Of a stretch of DNA of 64,000 nucleotides, positions 43,495 through 50,760 are shown piece after piece (position 1 is the stretch's first letter; each line of letters starts with the position of its first letter). The translations under genes and the position numbers were made by a program. Origin of the DNA: Candidatus Gastranaerophilales bacterium (GTDB lineage Bacteria; Cyanobacteriota; Vampirovibrionia; Gastranaerophilales; Gastranaerophilaceae); contig CALUPU010000002.1 in assembly GCA_944322725.1 (NCBI GenBank), positions 1-64,000 of the forward strand, in the 5' to 3' direction. The notes beneath the pieces are model-generated. The model did not search any database, was not told the DNA's origin, and worked only from the letters and a program-made list of their open reading frames with translations.

Positions 43495-43559
43495 AAAAAC
43501 TTTTTGCTCGTGATATTATTATCTTAAGAGGTAATAATTTAAAACGGGGATTAAATGAA

Positions 43560-44519
43560 ATGTTTGAAAAATTCAGAATAGGCGTAGATATAGGCGGAAC
43601 TAACGTAAAAATTGCTCTTGTGAATAAAAAGGGCGAAATCTCGTATCCGAAAACCGTTCCGACCCGTGCTGAAATGGGTTATGAATATACTATCAGTAAT
43701 ATAACTCAGTGCATAAAAGACTTGATGGCAGAAGCAAAAATTTCAACAAATGATATCGAAGGCATCGGCTTCGGCTTCCCCGGTCAGATTGACTGCGACA
43801 ACGGTATTGTAAGAATTCTGCCGAACATACCCGGATGGATTGACGTACCTATTGCAGAAATTATGCAAAAGGAATTTAACGTACCTGTAAGAGTAGACAA
43901 TGATGTACGTTGTGCTGCCCTTGCAGAACTCAACTTCGGCGCAGGTAAAGGCTGCCACAATCTGATTTGTATTACGGTAGGCACAGGTATAGGCTCCGGT
44001 ATTATCATTAACAACAAACTCGTGCGCGGTGCAAGCAATGCTGCAGGTGAAATCGGACACATAAAAATGGAAATGCACGACGGTTTGATTTGCGGCTGCG
44101 GTGATACAGGATGTTTTGAAGCTTATGCATCAGGTCCTGCAATCGTTGCAATGGCAAAAGATTACGTAAGAGGCGGTAAAAGTGCTAAGTTCAGAGAAAT
44201 CGCAGGTTCAACCGCGGCAATAACTCCCGCAATCGTTTGTCAGGCAGCACAGGAAGGTGATGTTGTTGCAAAGAAAATTTTTGAAAGAATGGGCGAATAC
44301 CTCGGTATCGGACTTGCCAGCGTAGTAAACCTGTTAAACCCGGAAAAAATCGTTATCGGAGGCGGTGTTGCAGATGCCGGCGATATTCTTTTTGAACCCT
44401 TGAAAAAAACATTAAAAGACAGGGCAATGCCGATTCAGGGTGCTGCGGTTGAAGTTGTTCCCGCACAGCTTGGCAACACTGCAGGTATTATCGGTTCAAG
44501 CCTGCTGATTGATAATTAG
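43560..44519 (+). CDS. ROK-family sugar kinase (glucokinase-like)
   Basis: The 319-aa protein has the actin-like phosphate loop GVDIGGTNVKIAL, the catalytic Asp in VDNDVRCAALAE, the ROK sequence GEIGHIKM and the zinc motif CGCGDTGCFEAYASG. This is the layout of bacterial ROK glucokinases, which phosphorylate glucose for glycolysis; other hexoses or N-acetyl-sugars are possible. It lacks the helix-turn-helix found in ROK repressors. GGGG precedes the ATG at nine bases. Confidence 0.92.
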   Translation: MFEKFRIGVDIGGTNVKIALVNKKGEISYPKTVPTRAEMGYEYTISNITQCIKDLMAEAKISTNDIEGIGFGFPGQIDCDNGIVRILPNIPGWIDVPIAEIMQKEFNVPVRVDNDVRCAALAELNFGAGKGCHNLICITVGTGIGSGIIINNKLVRGASNAAGEIGHIKMEMHDGLICGCGDTGCFEAYASGPAIVAMAKDYVRGGKSAKFREIAGSTAAITPAIVCQAAQEGDVVAKKIFERMGEYLGIGLASVVNLLNPEKIVIGGGVADAGDILFEPLKKTLKDRAMPIQGAAVEVVPAQLGNTAGIIGSSLLIDN

Positions 44520-44538
44520 CTGTTAAAAGTAAAACCTT

Positions 44539-44567
44539 TTTACTTAACACCAAAAATATGCTAAAAT
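44539..44567 (+). promoter_or_regulatory. promoter of the zinc-ribbon-yhcC pair
   Basis: TTTACT (44539-44544) and TAAAAT (44562-44567) are 17 bp apart with TGC just before the -10. The -35 lies in a hairpin (AAGTAAAA-cct-TTTTACTT) that could also end the ROK kinase transcript. Confidence 0.5.
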
Positions 44568-44597
44568 TGCTTTAAAGATACAAACGGAGAATGAATT

Positions 44598-44768
44598 ATG
44601 GCAAGAATAGTTAGACCCTCCTGGGCAATAAGATGTGTACAATCCAGCTGCAGAGAACTCTTTGAAGTAGCAATACTTGAAGACGGCAAACAGCAGGAAG
44701 TTGTATGCCCAAAATGCGGCGAGCACTACCTCTATCCGGTATTGCCCGAAAACGCTGACGAAGAATAA
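44598..44768 (+). CDS. 56-aa zinc-ribbon protein
   Basis: A short gene with ACGGAG eight bases before its ATG encodes 56 residues starting ARIVRPSWAIRC. Four cysteines in two pairs (C13 and C18; C37 and C40 in VVCPKCGEHYLY) suggest a zinc ribbon. The protein is acidic at the end (ENADEE). It lies 2 bp before the radical-SAM gene, so the two are cotranscribed and may function together. No family name is assigned. Confidence 0.72.
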   Translation: MARIVRPSWAIRCVQSSCRELFEVAILEDGKQQEVVCPKCGEHYLYPVLPENADEE

Positions 44769-44770
44769 TC

Positions 44771-45709
44771 ATGTTCTTTCCAAGACCGGTAACGAACAAA
44801 AGATACTATCAGTTCAGCGAATATTTAAAGAACAAATTCGGCAAAAAAGTATACAAGATTACGCTTGACGCAGGTTTTAGCTGCCCGAACAGAGACGGTA
44901 CAATCTCTTCGGGCGGCTGTATATTCTGCGATGATGGAGGAAGTTTTTCCAGAGCGCACAGTGCATCGCTTTCTGTGGAACAGCAGGTTCAAGAAGGCAT
45001 ACATAACCTTTCAACAAGGTTCAAAGCACAGAAATTTATGTCCTATTTTCAGGCATATTCTAATACCTACAAACCTGTTGCAGAACTAAAAAAAATCTAT
45101 GACAGTTCCCTGTGCCATCCTGATATAGTGGGGCTGTCCATAGGCACACGTCCTGACTGTGTAGATGAAAAAAAACTCGACCTTATTGCGTCATATACGG
45201 ATAAATACGAAACATGGCTTGAGTACGGCCTGCAGTCAATGCATGACAAAACCCTCAAATTTATCAACCGCGGTCACAATTTCGAAACATTTTTAAAAGC
45301 ATACGAACAAACAAAACAACGAGGTATAAAAGTGGGAGTGCATGTTATTCTCGGTCTGCCAGGCGAGACAAAAGATGACATGCTTCAAACAATCAAAACA
45401 CTTGCCGACCTAGGTGTTGACGGTGTAAAATTTCATTGCCTGTGCATTTTGCCAAACACAAAACTCTATGACATGTATGAAAAAGGTGAAATCACACTGC
45501 TTGAAGAAGATGAGTACATAGACATTGCCTGCGACTGTTTGGAACTTCTTCCGTCTGACACAACAATCCACCGCCTCGGCGGCAACGGATTGCAGGCTAT
45601 AAAGGTCGCGCCGAAGTGGCTTAATAAAAAATTTGAGATTTTAAACAGAATCGATGAAGAACTGGAAAAAAGAGCCTCATGGCAGGGAAAATATTTTAAC
45701 GAATATTAG
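44771..45709 (+). CDS. radical SAM protein, YhcC/TIGR01212 family
   Basis: The 312-aa protein starts with RYYQFSEYLKNKFGKKVYKI and has a cluster motif starting at LDAGFSCPNRDGT and ending GGCIFCDDGG, then FQAYSNTY and the Elp3-like stretch GVHVILGLPGET. All are landmarks of the YhcC group, whose reaction is not settled; an RNA-modification role has been proposed for relatives. It is full length. Confidence 0.9.
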   Translation: MFFPRPVTNKRYYQFSEYLKNKFGKKVYKITLDAGFSCPNRDGTISSGGCIFCDDGGSFSRAHSASLSVEQQVQEGIHNLSTRFKAQKFMSYFQAYSNTYKPVAELKKIYDSSLCHPDIVGLSIGTRPDCVDEKKLDLIASYTDKYETWLEYGLQSMHDKTLKFINRGHNFETFLKAYEQTKQRGIKVGVHVILGLPGETKDDMLQTIKTLADLGVDGVKFHCLCILPNTKLYDMYEKGEITLLEEDEYIDIACDCLELLPSDTTIHRLGGNGLQAIKVAPKWLNKKFEILNRIDEELEKRASWQGKYFNEY

Positions 45710-45719
45710 TAATAAATAA

Positions 45720-45916
45720 AAAACATATATAAATATATAGATTTAACCTTTGTGTAATGACATACAGAAAATTACTTTAATAACAATAAGTCCGATTTGT
45801 CTGAGGATTTTGAAACATAAAAAAATATTTCAAAATCCGAGTTATCGGACTCAAATTAAAGTTAGTTTCTGTTGGAATGAAACAGCAGGTTAAATCTATA
45901 TATTTATATATGTTTT
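45720..45916. repeat. 197-bp near-palindrome with 30-bp perfect inverted ends
   Basis: The left end (45720-45749, starting AAAACATATATAAATATAT) is the exact complement of 45887-45916. Further in, CAGAAA/TTTCTG, ACTTTAAT/ATTAAAGT, AGTCCGAT/ATCGGACT and GGATTTTGAA/TTCAAAATCC continue the pairing, leaving an A-rich loop of 14 bases at about 45816-45829. It occupies most of the 323-bp gap after yhcC. The rest of the gap (45917-46032) holds a second palindrome (TAATCTTTAT arms at 45932-45941 and 45948-45957) and a TATAAT at 45992-45997 likely used by the next gene. Confidence 0.8.
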
Positions 45917-46032
45917 CACATGTTCACACATTAATCTTTATACAGATATAAAGATTAGATAAAGAAATCAAGAATCGATAAATATTTGCTTTATAATGTG
46001 TACAACGATAAGAAAAGTCATGGAGAAAAAAG

Positions 46033-46323
46033 ATGCACGCAGACTCTATTAAATATTTTTTAACTCAATTAGAAACAGCAGACAACAAAAGCAAAGCTGA
46101 AATCGAAAACATGCTGGTAAACGTAGGTTCAGCTGCAGTACCCGTTCTTGTTGAACAGCTTCAAACAGTAAAAGGCGCGGTAAGAGGTGTTGTTGCGATG
46201 TCTTTAATCAGAATCGGCGAACCTTCTGTTGCTGTCCTCAAAAAAGTTGCTGAAAACAACAAAGATTTCGAATGGGTTGCTAAATATTTAATCTCTGAAA
46301 TCAAAGGCGAAATTGCAGCTTAG
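46033..46323 (+). CDS. small HEAT-repeat-like protein
   Basis: The 96-aa all-helical protein has the alternating pattern of HEAT repeats: VNVGSAAVPVLVEQLQ, then VRGVVAMSLIRIGEPSVAVLKKVAEN. Such modules bind proteins, and nothing suggests an enzyme. TGGAG precedes the ATG. It is a single-gene unit with its own terminator, set behind the long palindrome. Confidence 0.75.
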   Translation: MHADSIKYFLTQLETADNKSKAEIENMLVNVGSAAVPVLVEQLQTVKGAVRGVVAMSLIRIGEPSVAVLKKVAENNKDFEWVAKYLISEIKGEIAA

Positions 46324-46364
46324 TTCTCTATTCATATAGCTGAAACAATATTTTAAATTAAAAA

Positions 46365-46402
46365 AAGGATTGGTCTTCTTTTTAAGAGCCAATTCTTTTT
46401 TA
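46365..46402 (+). terminator. terminator of the HEAT-repeat gene
   Basis: AAGGATTGGTCTT and AAGAGCCAATTCTT form an interrupted stem, preceded by A's and followed by TTTTTT. Confidence 0.8.
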
Positions 46403-46508
46403 GTAAATAAAAAAATAGCAAAATTTTTTTTGTTCACGTGTTTAATAATCAAATAAAACAAATAAATATACAAAATATTGAGGAATGTAATACATCGTAG
46501 CATATTTC

Positions 46509-46538
46509 TTGACATTCAAATTCTCAGCCGACTAATAT
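46509..46538 (+). promoter_or_regulatory. promoter of the LysM gene
   Basis: TTGACA (46509-46514) and TAATAT (46533-46538) are 18 bp apart, about 27 bp ahead of the ATG, with AAAGGA between. The preceding stretch 46403-46508 is AT-rich with no visible gene. Confidence 0.7.
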
Positions 46539-46564
46539 ATATATAAAGGAATAAGTGAGGTCAT

Positions 46565-47131
46565 ATGAAAAGTTCAACATTATACAGATCAAATCTTTCC
46601 AAAGAAAAAATGGTCTTGTTGGAAGAATTAAGAGCCAAATCAGGCGCACATACTTCTAACGAAGCAAGAACGCCTGATGTCTATATCAGACCGGCTAAAG
46701 AAAAAGAACTCGATGTACTCTGGCAGAATTTCAAAGTAAACCAGAGAGAAGAAAAATCTCCCGGCGTTTACTTGATTACAGGTTTTATTGCAGGTGCTCT
46801 GTGCATGTTTTTAATGACTGCACTGTTGAGTTTTAGTTCCAATGCTATTAACGAAGCAAACAGCCCTGAATCGCCAAAACTCGTTAAAAAAGTTAAACCT
46901 GCTAAAGAAGCTAAACTTTCTATCATACCTGCAGATCAGGCTGTTGAAGAAGCTAAGCCTGCCGCACCTGAAACATATACTGTTAAGTCAGGCGACACTT
47001 TAGAAGGAATCATTATCAGATTCTACGGCAAATACGACCCTTCTAAAATCAGCAAAATTATGCAGGCAAACAATATGTCTAACCCGAACTCTTTATCAAT
47101 CGGTCAATCTTTGATAATTCCGTTAGACTAA
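46565..47131 (+). CDS. membrane-anchored LysM domain protein
   Basis: The 188-aa protein has a cytoplasmic N-terminal part, one membrane helix (about 67-90, VYLITGFIAGALCMFLMTALL), a Lys/Pro/Ala-rich spacer and a C-terminal LysM domain (about 138-187). The LysM domain starts TYTVKSGDTLEGIIIRFYG and ends LSIGQSLIIPLD. LysM binds peptidoglycan, so the protein links the inner membrane to the wall. The strong promoter and terminator suggest an abundant single-gene transcript. Confidence 0.9.
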   Translation: MKSSTLYRSNLSKEKMVLLEELRAKSGAHTSNEARTPDVYIRPAKEKELDVLWQNFKVNQREEKSPGVYLITGFIAGALCMFLMTALLSFSSNAINEANSPESPKLVKKVKPAKEAKLSIIPADQAVEEAKPAAPETYTVKSGDTLEGIIIRFYGKYDPSKISKIMQANNMSNPNSLSIGQSLIIPLD

Positions 47132-47145
47132 CAAAAACAGGATTT

Positions 47146-47177
47146 AAAAAACCGCTTCTTTTAGAAGCGGTTTTTTT
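47146..47177. terminator. bidirectional terminator after the LysM gene
   Basis: AAAAAACCGCTTCT-ttt-AGAAGCGGTTTTTTT is a near-perfect stem. It lies between two convergent genes and can serve both. Confidence 0.92.
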
Positions 47178-47181
47178 ATAT

Positions 47182-47418
47182 TTAATAACTTGAATTAGCC
47201 CTTCTTTTCCATGCGACCATACGCATACCCTCTGCAGACGGCTGGGCTGTTGTATAAATATTAAAATCATTCAAAGGCTGTGCATAATGCTGAATAAAAT
47301 CAACATTGGTAATTTTTTCAACACAGGTATTGCAGCCGAATTCTTCCTTGATTACGTCCGCAAAAAATTGCTCATCCTCGTTTAGAGACAAATCTCTTAT
47401 ATTTTTGACGATATCCAT
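47182..47418 (-). CDS. 78-aa protein of unknown function
   Basis: I recognise no family. It is a small soluble protein with acidic first half (LSLNEDEQFFADVIKEEF) and a CNTC pair at residues 29-32, ending in a basic stretch (VAWKRRANSSY). It is read toward the shared terminator. AAAATGGAGATATGG precedes and includes the start, with GGAG close to the ATG. Confidence 0.6.
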   Translation of the reverse strand: MDIVKNIRDLSLNEDEQFFADVIKEEFGCNTCVEKITNVDFIQHYAQPLNDFNIYTTAQPSAEGMRMVAWKRRANSSY

Positions 47419-47510
47419 ATCTCCATTTTATACTTTTGTATGAGATTTTCTACCTTTTGTTATAAAAATGATATAAAATTGATACATAATGTAACATGGA
47501 ATACAAAAAA

Positions 47511-48251
47511 CTAATATTTTTTGTTAACAAGACAATCGTGCGCCATTGTCTCAAACTCATCGTTTAAAGAAATAAGTTCAATTTCCTCTTTGTATCTTTT
47601 ATGAAGTGCCAAAGAAATTAAATAATCAGCAAAATGCGGATTCTTAGGCAAAAAAGAACCGTGCAGATATGTACCGAAAACATTTTTATATCTTGCACCT
47701 TCTGTTTTGTCTTTGCCGTTATTGCCATGCCCTATTTTTACTGTCGCTATAGGTTCTGTTGCTCCGTTTATGTATGTAAGCCCGCTGTGGTTTTCAAACC
47801 CAACGAGAGTCCGCGGCAAAATAAAATCGCATTCTGCAGTTACATTGCCGATAAACCTTGTGTTTCCCGCTTCCGTATATGCATCCAATAGCCCTATACC
47901 TTCAAGTCTTTCTCCTTCATGCGGCTGATAGTAATGCCCAAGAAGCTGGTACCCCCCGCAAATGGCAAGAAATACTGCGTTTTCATCAACAGCATCCTGC
48001 AATGCTGCCTTGTGTTTTTGAAGTTCTTTTGCAACAGCAGTCTGCTGAGCGTCTTGACCGCCGCCTATAAAGTAAAAATCATATTTTTTTATATCGATGG
48101 TATCACCTGTTTCCACAGCATCAATATTAACATCTATACCGCGCCACTCGCAGCGTTTTTTTACTGTTAAAACATTTCCCCAATCTCCGTATATATTAAG
48201 AAGTCGAGGGTAAAGATGCGCAATATTTATAGTTACATTTTTACTATCCAT
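47511..48251 (-). CDS. gatD: lipid II isoglutaminyl synthase, glutaminase subunit GatD
   Basis: The 246-aa CobB/CobQ-like glutamine amidotransferase has INIAHLYPRLLNIYGDWGN at the start, FIGGGQDAQQ, and the nucleophile elbow LAICGGYQLLGHYY, the landmarks of GatD. With MurT, GatD amidates D-Glu of the peptidoglycan stem. MurT is usually adjacent but is absent here: the gene upstream is a tRNA. ATG 48251 fits the family start; an in-frame TTG at 48287 overlaps the -35 region. The -10 lies seven bases from the ATG with no ribosome-binding site, so the mRNA may be leaderless. Confidence 0.85.
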   Translation of the reverse strand: MDSKNVTINIAHLYPRLLNIYGDWGNVLTVKKRCEWRGIDVNIDAVETGDTIDIKKYDFYFIGGGQDAQQTAVAKELQKHKAALQDAVDENAVFLAICGGYQLLGHYYQPHEGERLEGIGLLDAYTEAGNTRFIGNVTAECDFILPRTLVGFENHSGLTYINGATEPIATVKIGHGNNGKDKTEGARYKNVFGTYLHGSFLPKNPHFADYLISLALHKRYKEEIELISLNDEFETMAHDCLVNKKY

Positions 48252-48258
48252 GTTTTTA

Positions 48259-48287
48259 ATTATTGCAAAAAATCTGGTTGAAAACAA
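48259..48287 (-). promoter_or_regulatory. promoter of gatD
   Basis: On the - strand TTGTTT (48287-48282) and AATAAT (48264-48259) are 17 bp apart. The -10 ends seven bases from ATG 48251, which places the transcription start at about the start codon. Confidence 0.5.
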
Positions 48288-48313
48288 ATTTTAGTTGTAT
48301 AATTATTTAGTAA

Positions 48314-48401
48314 ACTTCCTGGTGAGTGGCACTCTGCCGAACAAAATGTACCGGCGGCACATTTTATGAGAGGAAGGTAGCGCAAATGCTGCCACTGCTC
48401 G
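48314..48401 (+). ncRNA. structured sequence upstream of tRNA-Lys, unidentified
   Basis: Several stems are possible: CTTCCT (48315-48320) with AGGAAG (48370-48375), AAAATGT-N9-ACATTTT (48343-48365), GGTAGC-gcaaat-GCTGCC (48375-48392), and AGTGGCA with TGCCACT as an alternative. It also shares GGTGAGTGGC and GGTAGCGCA with the following tRNA-Lys gene. I could not match it to SRP RNA, 6S RNA, RNase P or a known riboswitch. It lies in a 179-bp gap between gatD and the tRNA and has no reading frame of note. Confidence 0.35.
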
Positions 48402-48430
48402 ATAATCTGATAACTAAATACTTTTAAAAT

Positions 48431-48502
48431 GGGTGAGTGGCGCAGTGGTAGCGCAGTTGACTCTTAATCAATTGGTCGTGGGTTCGAATCCCACCTCACC
48501 CA
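48431..48502 (+). tRNA. tRNA-Lys (anticodon CTT)
   Basis: The cloverleaf is complete: acceptor GGGTGAG/CTCACCC, D-arm GCGC/GCGC, anticodon stem GTTGA/TCAAT with loop CTCTTAA (anticodon CTT), and T-arm GTGGG-TTCGAAT-CCCAC. The discriminator is A and CCA is not encoded. It reads AAG. Its 3' end is repeated 106 bp downstream. Confidence 0.96.
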
Positions 48503-48512
48503 TAAATTTTTT

Positions 48513-48538
48513 AAAAGAGGACATACGTCCTCTTTTTT
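48513..48538 (+). terminator. tRNA-Lys terminator
   Basis: AAAAGAGGAC-atac-GTCCTCTTTT with a trailing T-run lies 10 bases after the tRNA. Confidence 0.92.
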
Positions 48539-48541
48539 GTT

Positions 48542-48609
48542 TATTCGAACCCACAGGTGGGATAATCTGAAATCGCAAGCTGGCGCTCGCTCAGTCCCAC
48601 CTCACCCAT
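48542..48609. repeat. tRNA-Lys-derived 3'-end repeat in a hairpin
   Basis: TCCCACCTCACCCAT at 48595-48609 exactly repeats the tRNA-Lys 3' end (48489-48503). Just before it, TTCGAACCCAC at 48544-48554 resembles an inverted copy of the T-arm. AGGTGGGA-taat-CTGA (48556-48571) pairs with TCAG-TCCCACCT, giving a 12-bp hairpin with one bulge. This looks like an attachment-site scar or a tRNA-derived repeat at the edge of the accessory region. Confidence 0.6.
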
Positions 48610-48656
48610 TTTTTATGCTTGCTGTATTTTTAAGTCTGTTTTGCTCGGAAGTAAAA

Positions 48657-48689
48657 TGACAAACTGTCATGCTGAATTTATTTCAGCAT
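48657..48689. repeat. REP-like short palindrome
   Basis: TGACA-aac-TGTCA is followed at once by ATGCTGAA-N5-TTCAGCAT. Stretches of the form TGTCATGCTGAA...TTCAGCATCT are widely scattered intergenic repeats in bacteria. The rest of the gap to 48756 shows no gene. Confidence 0.55.
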
Positions 48690-48756
48690 CTATTTTATTA
48701 AGACTAAAAAGTTATTAGAATTCTTTCTAAATCTTTAACCCAAATTGCAACATGTT

Positions 48757-49530
48757 CTATTCGCATATTTCCCTCAAAGCGTTTAACATATTATTTAAAA
48801 TTACAAGTATTTCATCATTCGGCCGGATTAACAATTTACTGACGTTTTCTTCAAAGTCTTTAGGTAATATTTTACAGTTACCTTCTGCGTATTGAATAAG
48901 TCGTTTTTCACCAGGGTGTAAAAGTTCGTTTATCGCAAAAATTACATCAAAATAACTTGCCAGAAAAGCTGATATTCTATGGTTAATTGATACAATATCA
49001 TATCGCTTTATTGCTTTTTCTATCTGCTCATAATACGAAGCAAAGGGTTTATCCTTCATTAACATTATATTTCGTTTGATTATATTTTGTTTTAGTTCTT
49101 TCGGGTATTGCGTTTTTATTGCATTTTGTAGATTTAAAAGCCAATTATCTTTGTCAAATATTATTTCAAAATTTTTTAATGTAAACAGAAATGCAGTGGT
49201 GTAACCGTTTGAGGGATAGTGTTTAAACCAAACATTATCTACAATATTTTCAAACCAATTTGTATTCCAATACATAACATCCAGTTGTTGATTTAATTTA
49301 TCAACAAAAAATTCATCTCCTGAGCCAAAATACTCACCGCCAACTTCATATTTAGATGAATATTTCTTGATAATATTTTCTCTGTTAATAATAGGAATCT
49401 CTTTTTCAACAAAGACATAAACATCAATATCAGAAAGAATATCTGATGTTTTATTTGCTCCAGAGCCGCCTATTGCAGCAGCTTTAACGTGTGGAAGATT
49501 TTTGAATTCTTGTAATACTTCATTAAACAT
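48757..49530 (-). CDS. nucleotidyltransferase-fold protein
   Basis: The 257-aa protein has the Pol-beta-type nucleotidyltransferase motif AAIGGSGANKTSDILSDIDVYVF (residues 18-40, GS and DxD metal ligands) and a helical C-terminal half like DUF4037 or aminoglycoside adenylyltransferases. The substrate cannot be told. It is the last gene of the ATP-grasp operon, 4 bp after the aminotransferase gene, so it may adenylylate or otherwise modify the product of that pathway, or give resistance to it. Confidence 0.72.
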   Translation of the reverse strand: MFNEVLQEFKNLPHVKAAAIGGSGANKTSDILSDIDVYVFVEKEIPIINRENIIKKYSSKYEVGGEYFGSGDEFFVDKLNQQLDVMYWNTNWFENIVDNVWFKHYPSNGYTTAFLFTLKNFEIIFDKDNWLLNLQNAIKTQYPKELKQNIIKRNIMLMKDKPFASYYEQIEKAIKRYDIVSINHRISAFLASYFDVIFAINELLHPGEKRLIQYAEGNCKILPKDFEENVSKLLIRPNDEILVILNNMLNALREICE

Positions 49531-49533
49531 TAT

Positions 49534-50760
49534 TTAAGCAATCTCTGATGATACAAGTTCAAGCTTATTAATTAGAAAATCGATTTCTTCTTTTGTAATT
49601 AAATAACCGGGTAACAATCTGTAGGTTTGCCCTCTTCTTACTGCCTGCAAAAGTACGCCTTCTTCAAGCATTCTTGCCTGAAATTTTTTATAAATATCAG
49701 GATATTTTTTGAAAATATCATCATCTAAATCAAAACCGAGCATAAGCCCGTTGCCTCTCGGATTGCTAATCAACCTGCATTTGCGTGCAAGTTCATTGAG
49801 CCTGTCAAGAAGGTATCTGCCGTTAGTTTTATTTCTCTCTAACAGATTTTTTTCTTTAACGGTTTTTATTACATAAGAAACAATGGAACAAGCTAAAGGA
49901 TCATTTTGATGCGAGGAAAAATGAATAATTTTTCCTTCGATTTTTTCAGCCAATTCTTTGCTAAACGTAACGGAAGAAACAGCAAAACCCAGCCCCATTG
50001 CTTTTGCGCACACAAGAATATCCGGTTCCACGCCGATTTTTTGATAAGCAAACCATTCACCCGTACGCCCGAATCCTGTCTGACATTCATCAAAAATCAA
50101 TATTATATTGTTTTCATTGCATACTTTTCTCAATTCAACGAAAAACTCATTATCGGGAACAACAATACCGCCTACACCGAGTACAGGCTCTACAATAACT
50201 GCAGCTACATCATTTTCGTGTTCGCGCAGAATTTCCTGCATTTGACTGCGCACATCTTTCGGCTCATAACTTTCAATAAAAGCCTCTTTTTCATTATTCA
50301 TCAGTCTTGCCCAGATGCCGGACATTGTCAGACGCTGTGACCCGAGAGTTAAACCATGATATCCGTTTTTTAATGCAATTATCGTATTTTTTCCTGTAAG
50401 AAAACGTGAATATCTAAAAGCACACTCATTGGCTTCTGAACCTGTTGAAAGAAACATTGTTTTAGTCAAAGAACCGCCAGTAATATCAGCCATATCTTTA
50501 CAAGCCTTAAATACTTCCGGTGTAAGGGTAGAAGTGTTTGTATGATAAATTTTCTTTAGTTGATTCAAGACTACTTCCTGAAGCCCTTTGTCATTGTGAC
50601 CAAAGCTGAGACAAAACTGTCCTGAATTTAAATCAAGATATTTTTTGTTATCAACATCATAAACCCAGTTGCCATCGCCGTGATCAAGAATGACAGGATT
50701 GTACGGTGCTACTTCAAACAAATATGTATTGTCTATTTTATTTTCAACTGTACTATTCAT
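49534..50760 (-). CDS. class III aminotransferase
   Basis: The 408-aa PLP enzyme has FLSTGSEANECAFRYSR, NGYHGLTLGSQ, the cofactor Asp in LIFDECQTGFGRTG and the Schiff-base lysine in VCAKAMGLGF. It is related to acetylornithine, 4-aminobutyrate and 2,2-dialkylglycine aminotransferases. It differs from the aminotransferase at 15028-16425 in lacking the cysteine insertion. ATG 50760 follows GAGAAG and overlaps the end of the upstream epimerase gene by 8 bp; coupling is likely. Confidence 0.85.
   Translation of the reverse strand: MNSTVENKIDNTYLFEVAPYNPVILDHGDGNWVYDVDNKKYLDLNSGQFCLSFGHNDKGLQEVVLNQLKKIYHTNTSTLTPEVFKACKDMADITGGSLTKTMFLSTGSEANECAFRYSRFLTGKNTIIALKNGYHGLTLGSQRLTMSGIWARLMNNEKEAFIESYEPKDVRSQMQEILREHENDVAAVIVEPVLGVGGIVVPDNEFFVELRKVCNENNIILIFDECQTGFGRTGEWFAYQKIGVEPDILVCAKAMGLGFAVSSVTFSKELAEKIEGKIIHFSSHQNDPLACSIVSYVIKTVKEKNLLERNKTNGRYLLDRLNELARKCRLISNPRGNGLMLGFDLDDDIFKKYPDIYKKFQARMLEEGVLLQAVRRGQTYRLLPGYLITKEEIDFLINKLELVSSEIA

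Noticed and set aside
48314-48402. SRP RNA, RNase P RNA or cobalamin riboswitch upstream of tRNA-Lys
   Set aside because: GGAAGG and GCCACTGC recall parts of these RNAs, but the conserved SRP tetraloop region, the P4 core and the B12 box are all missing.
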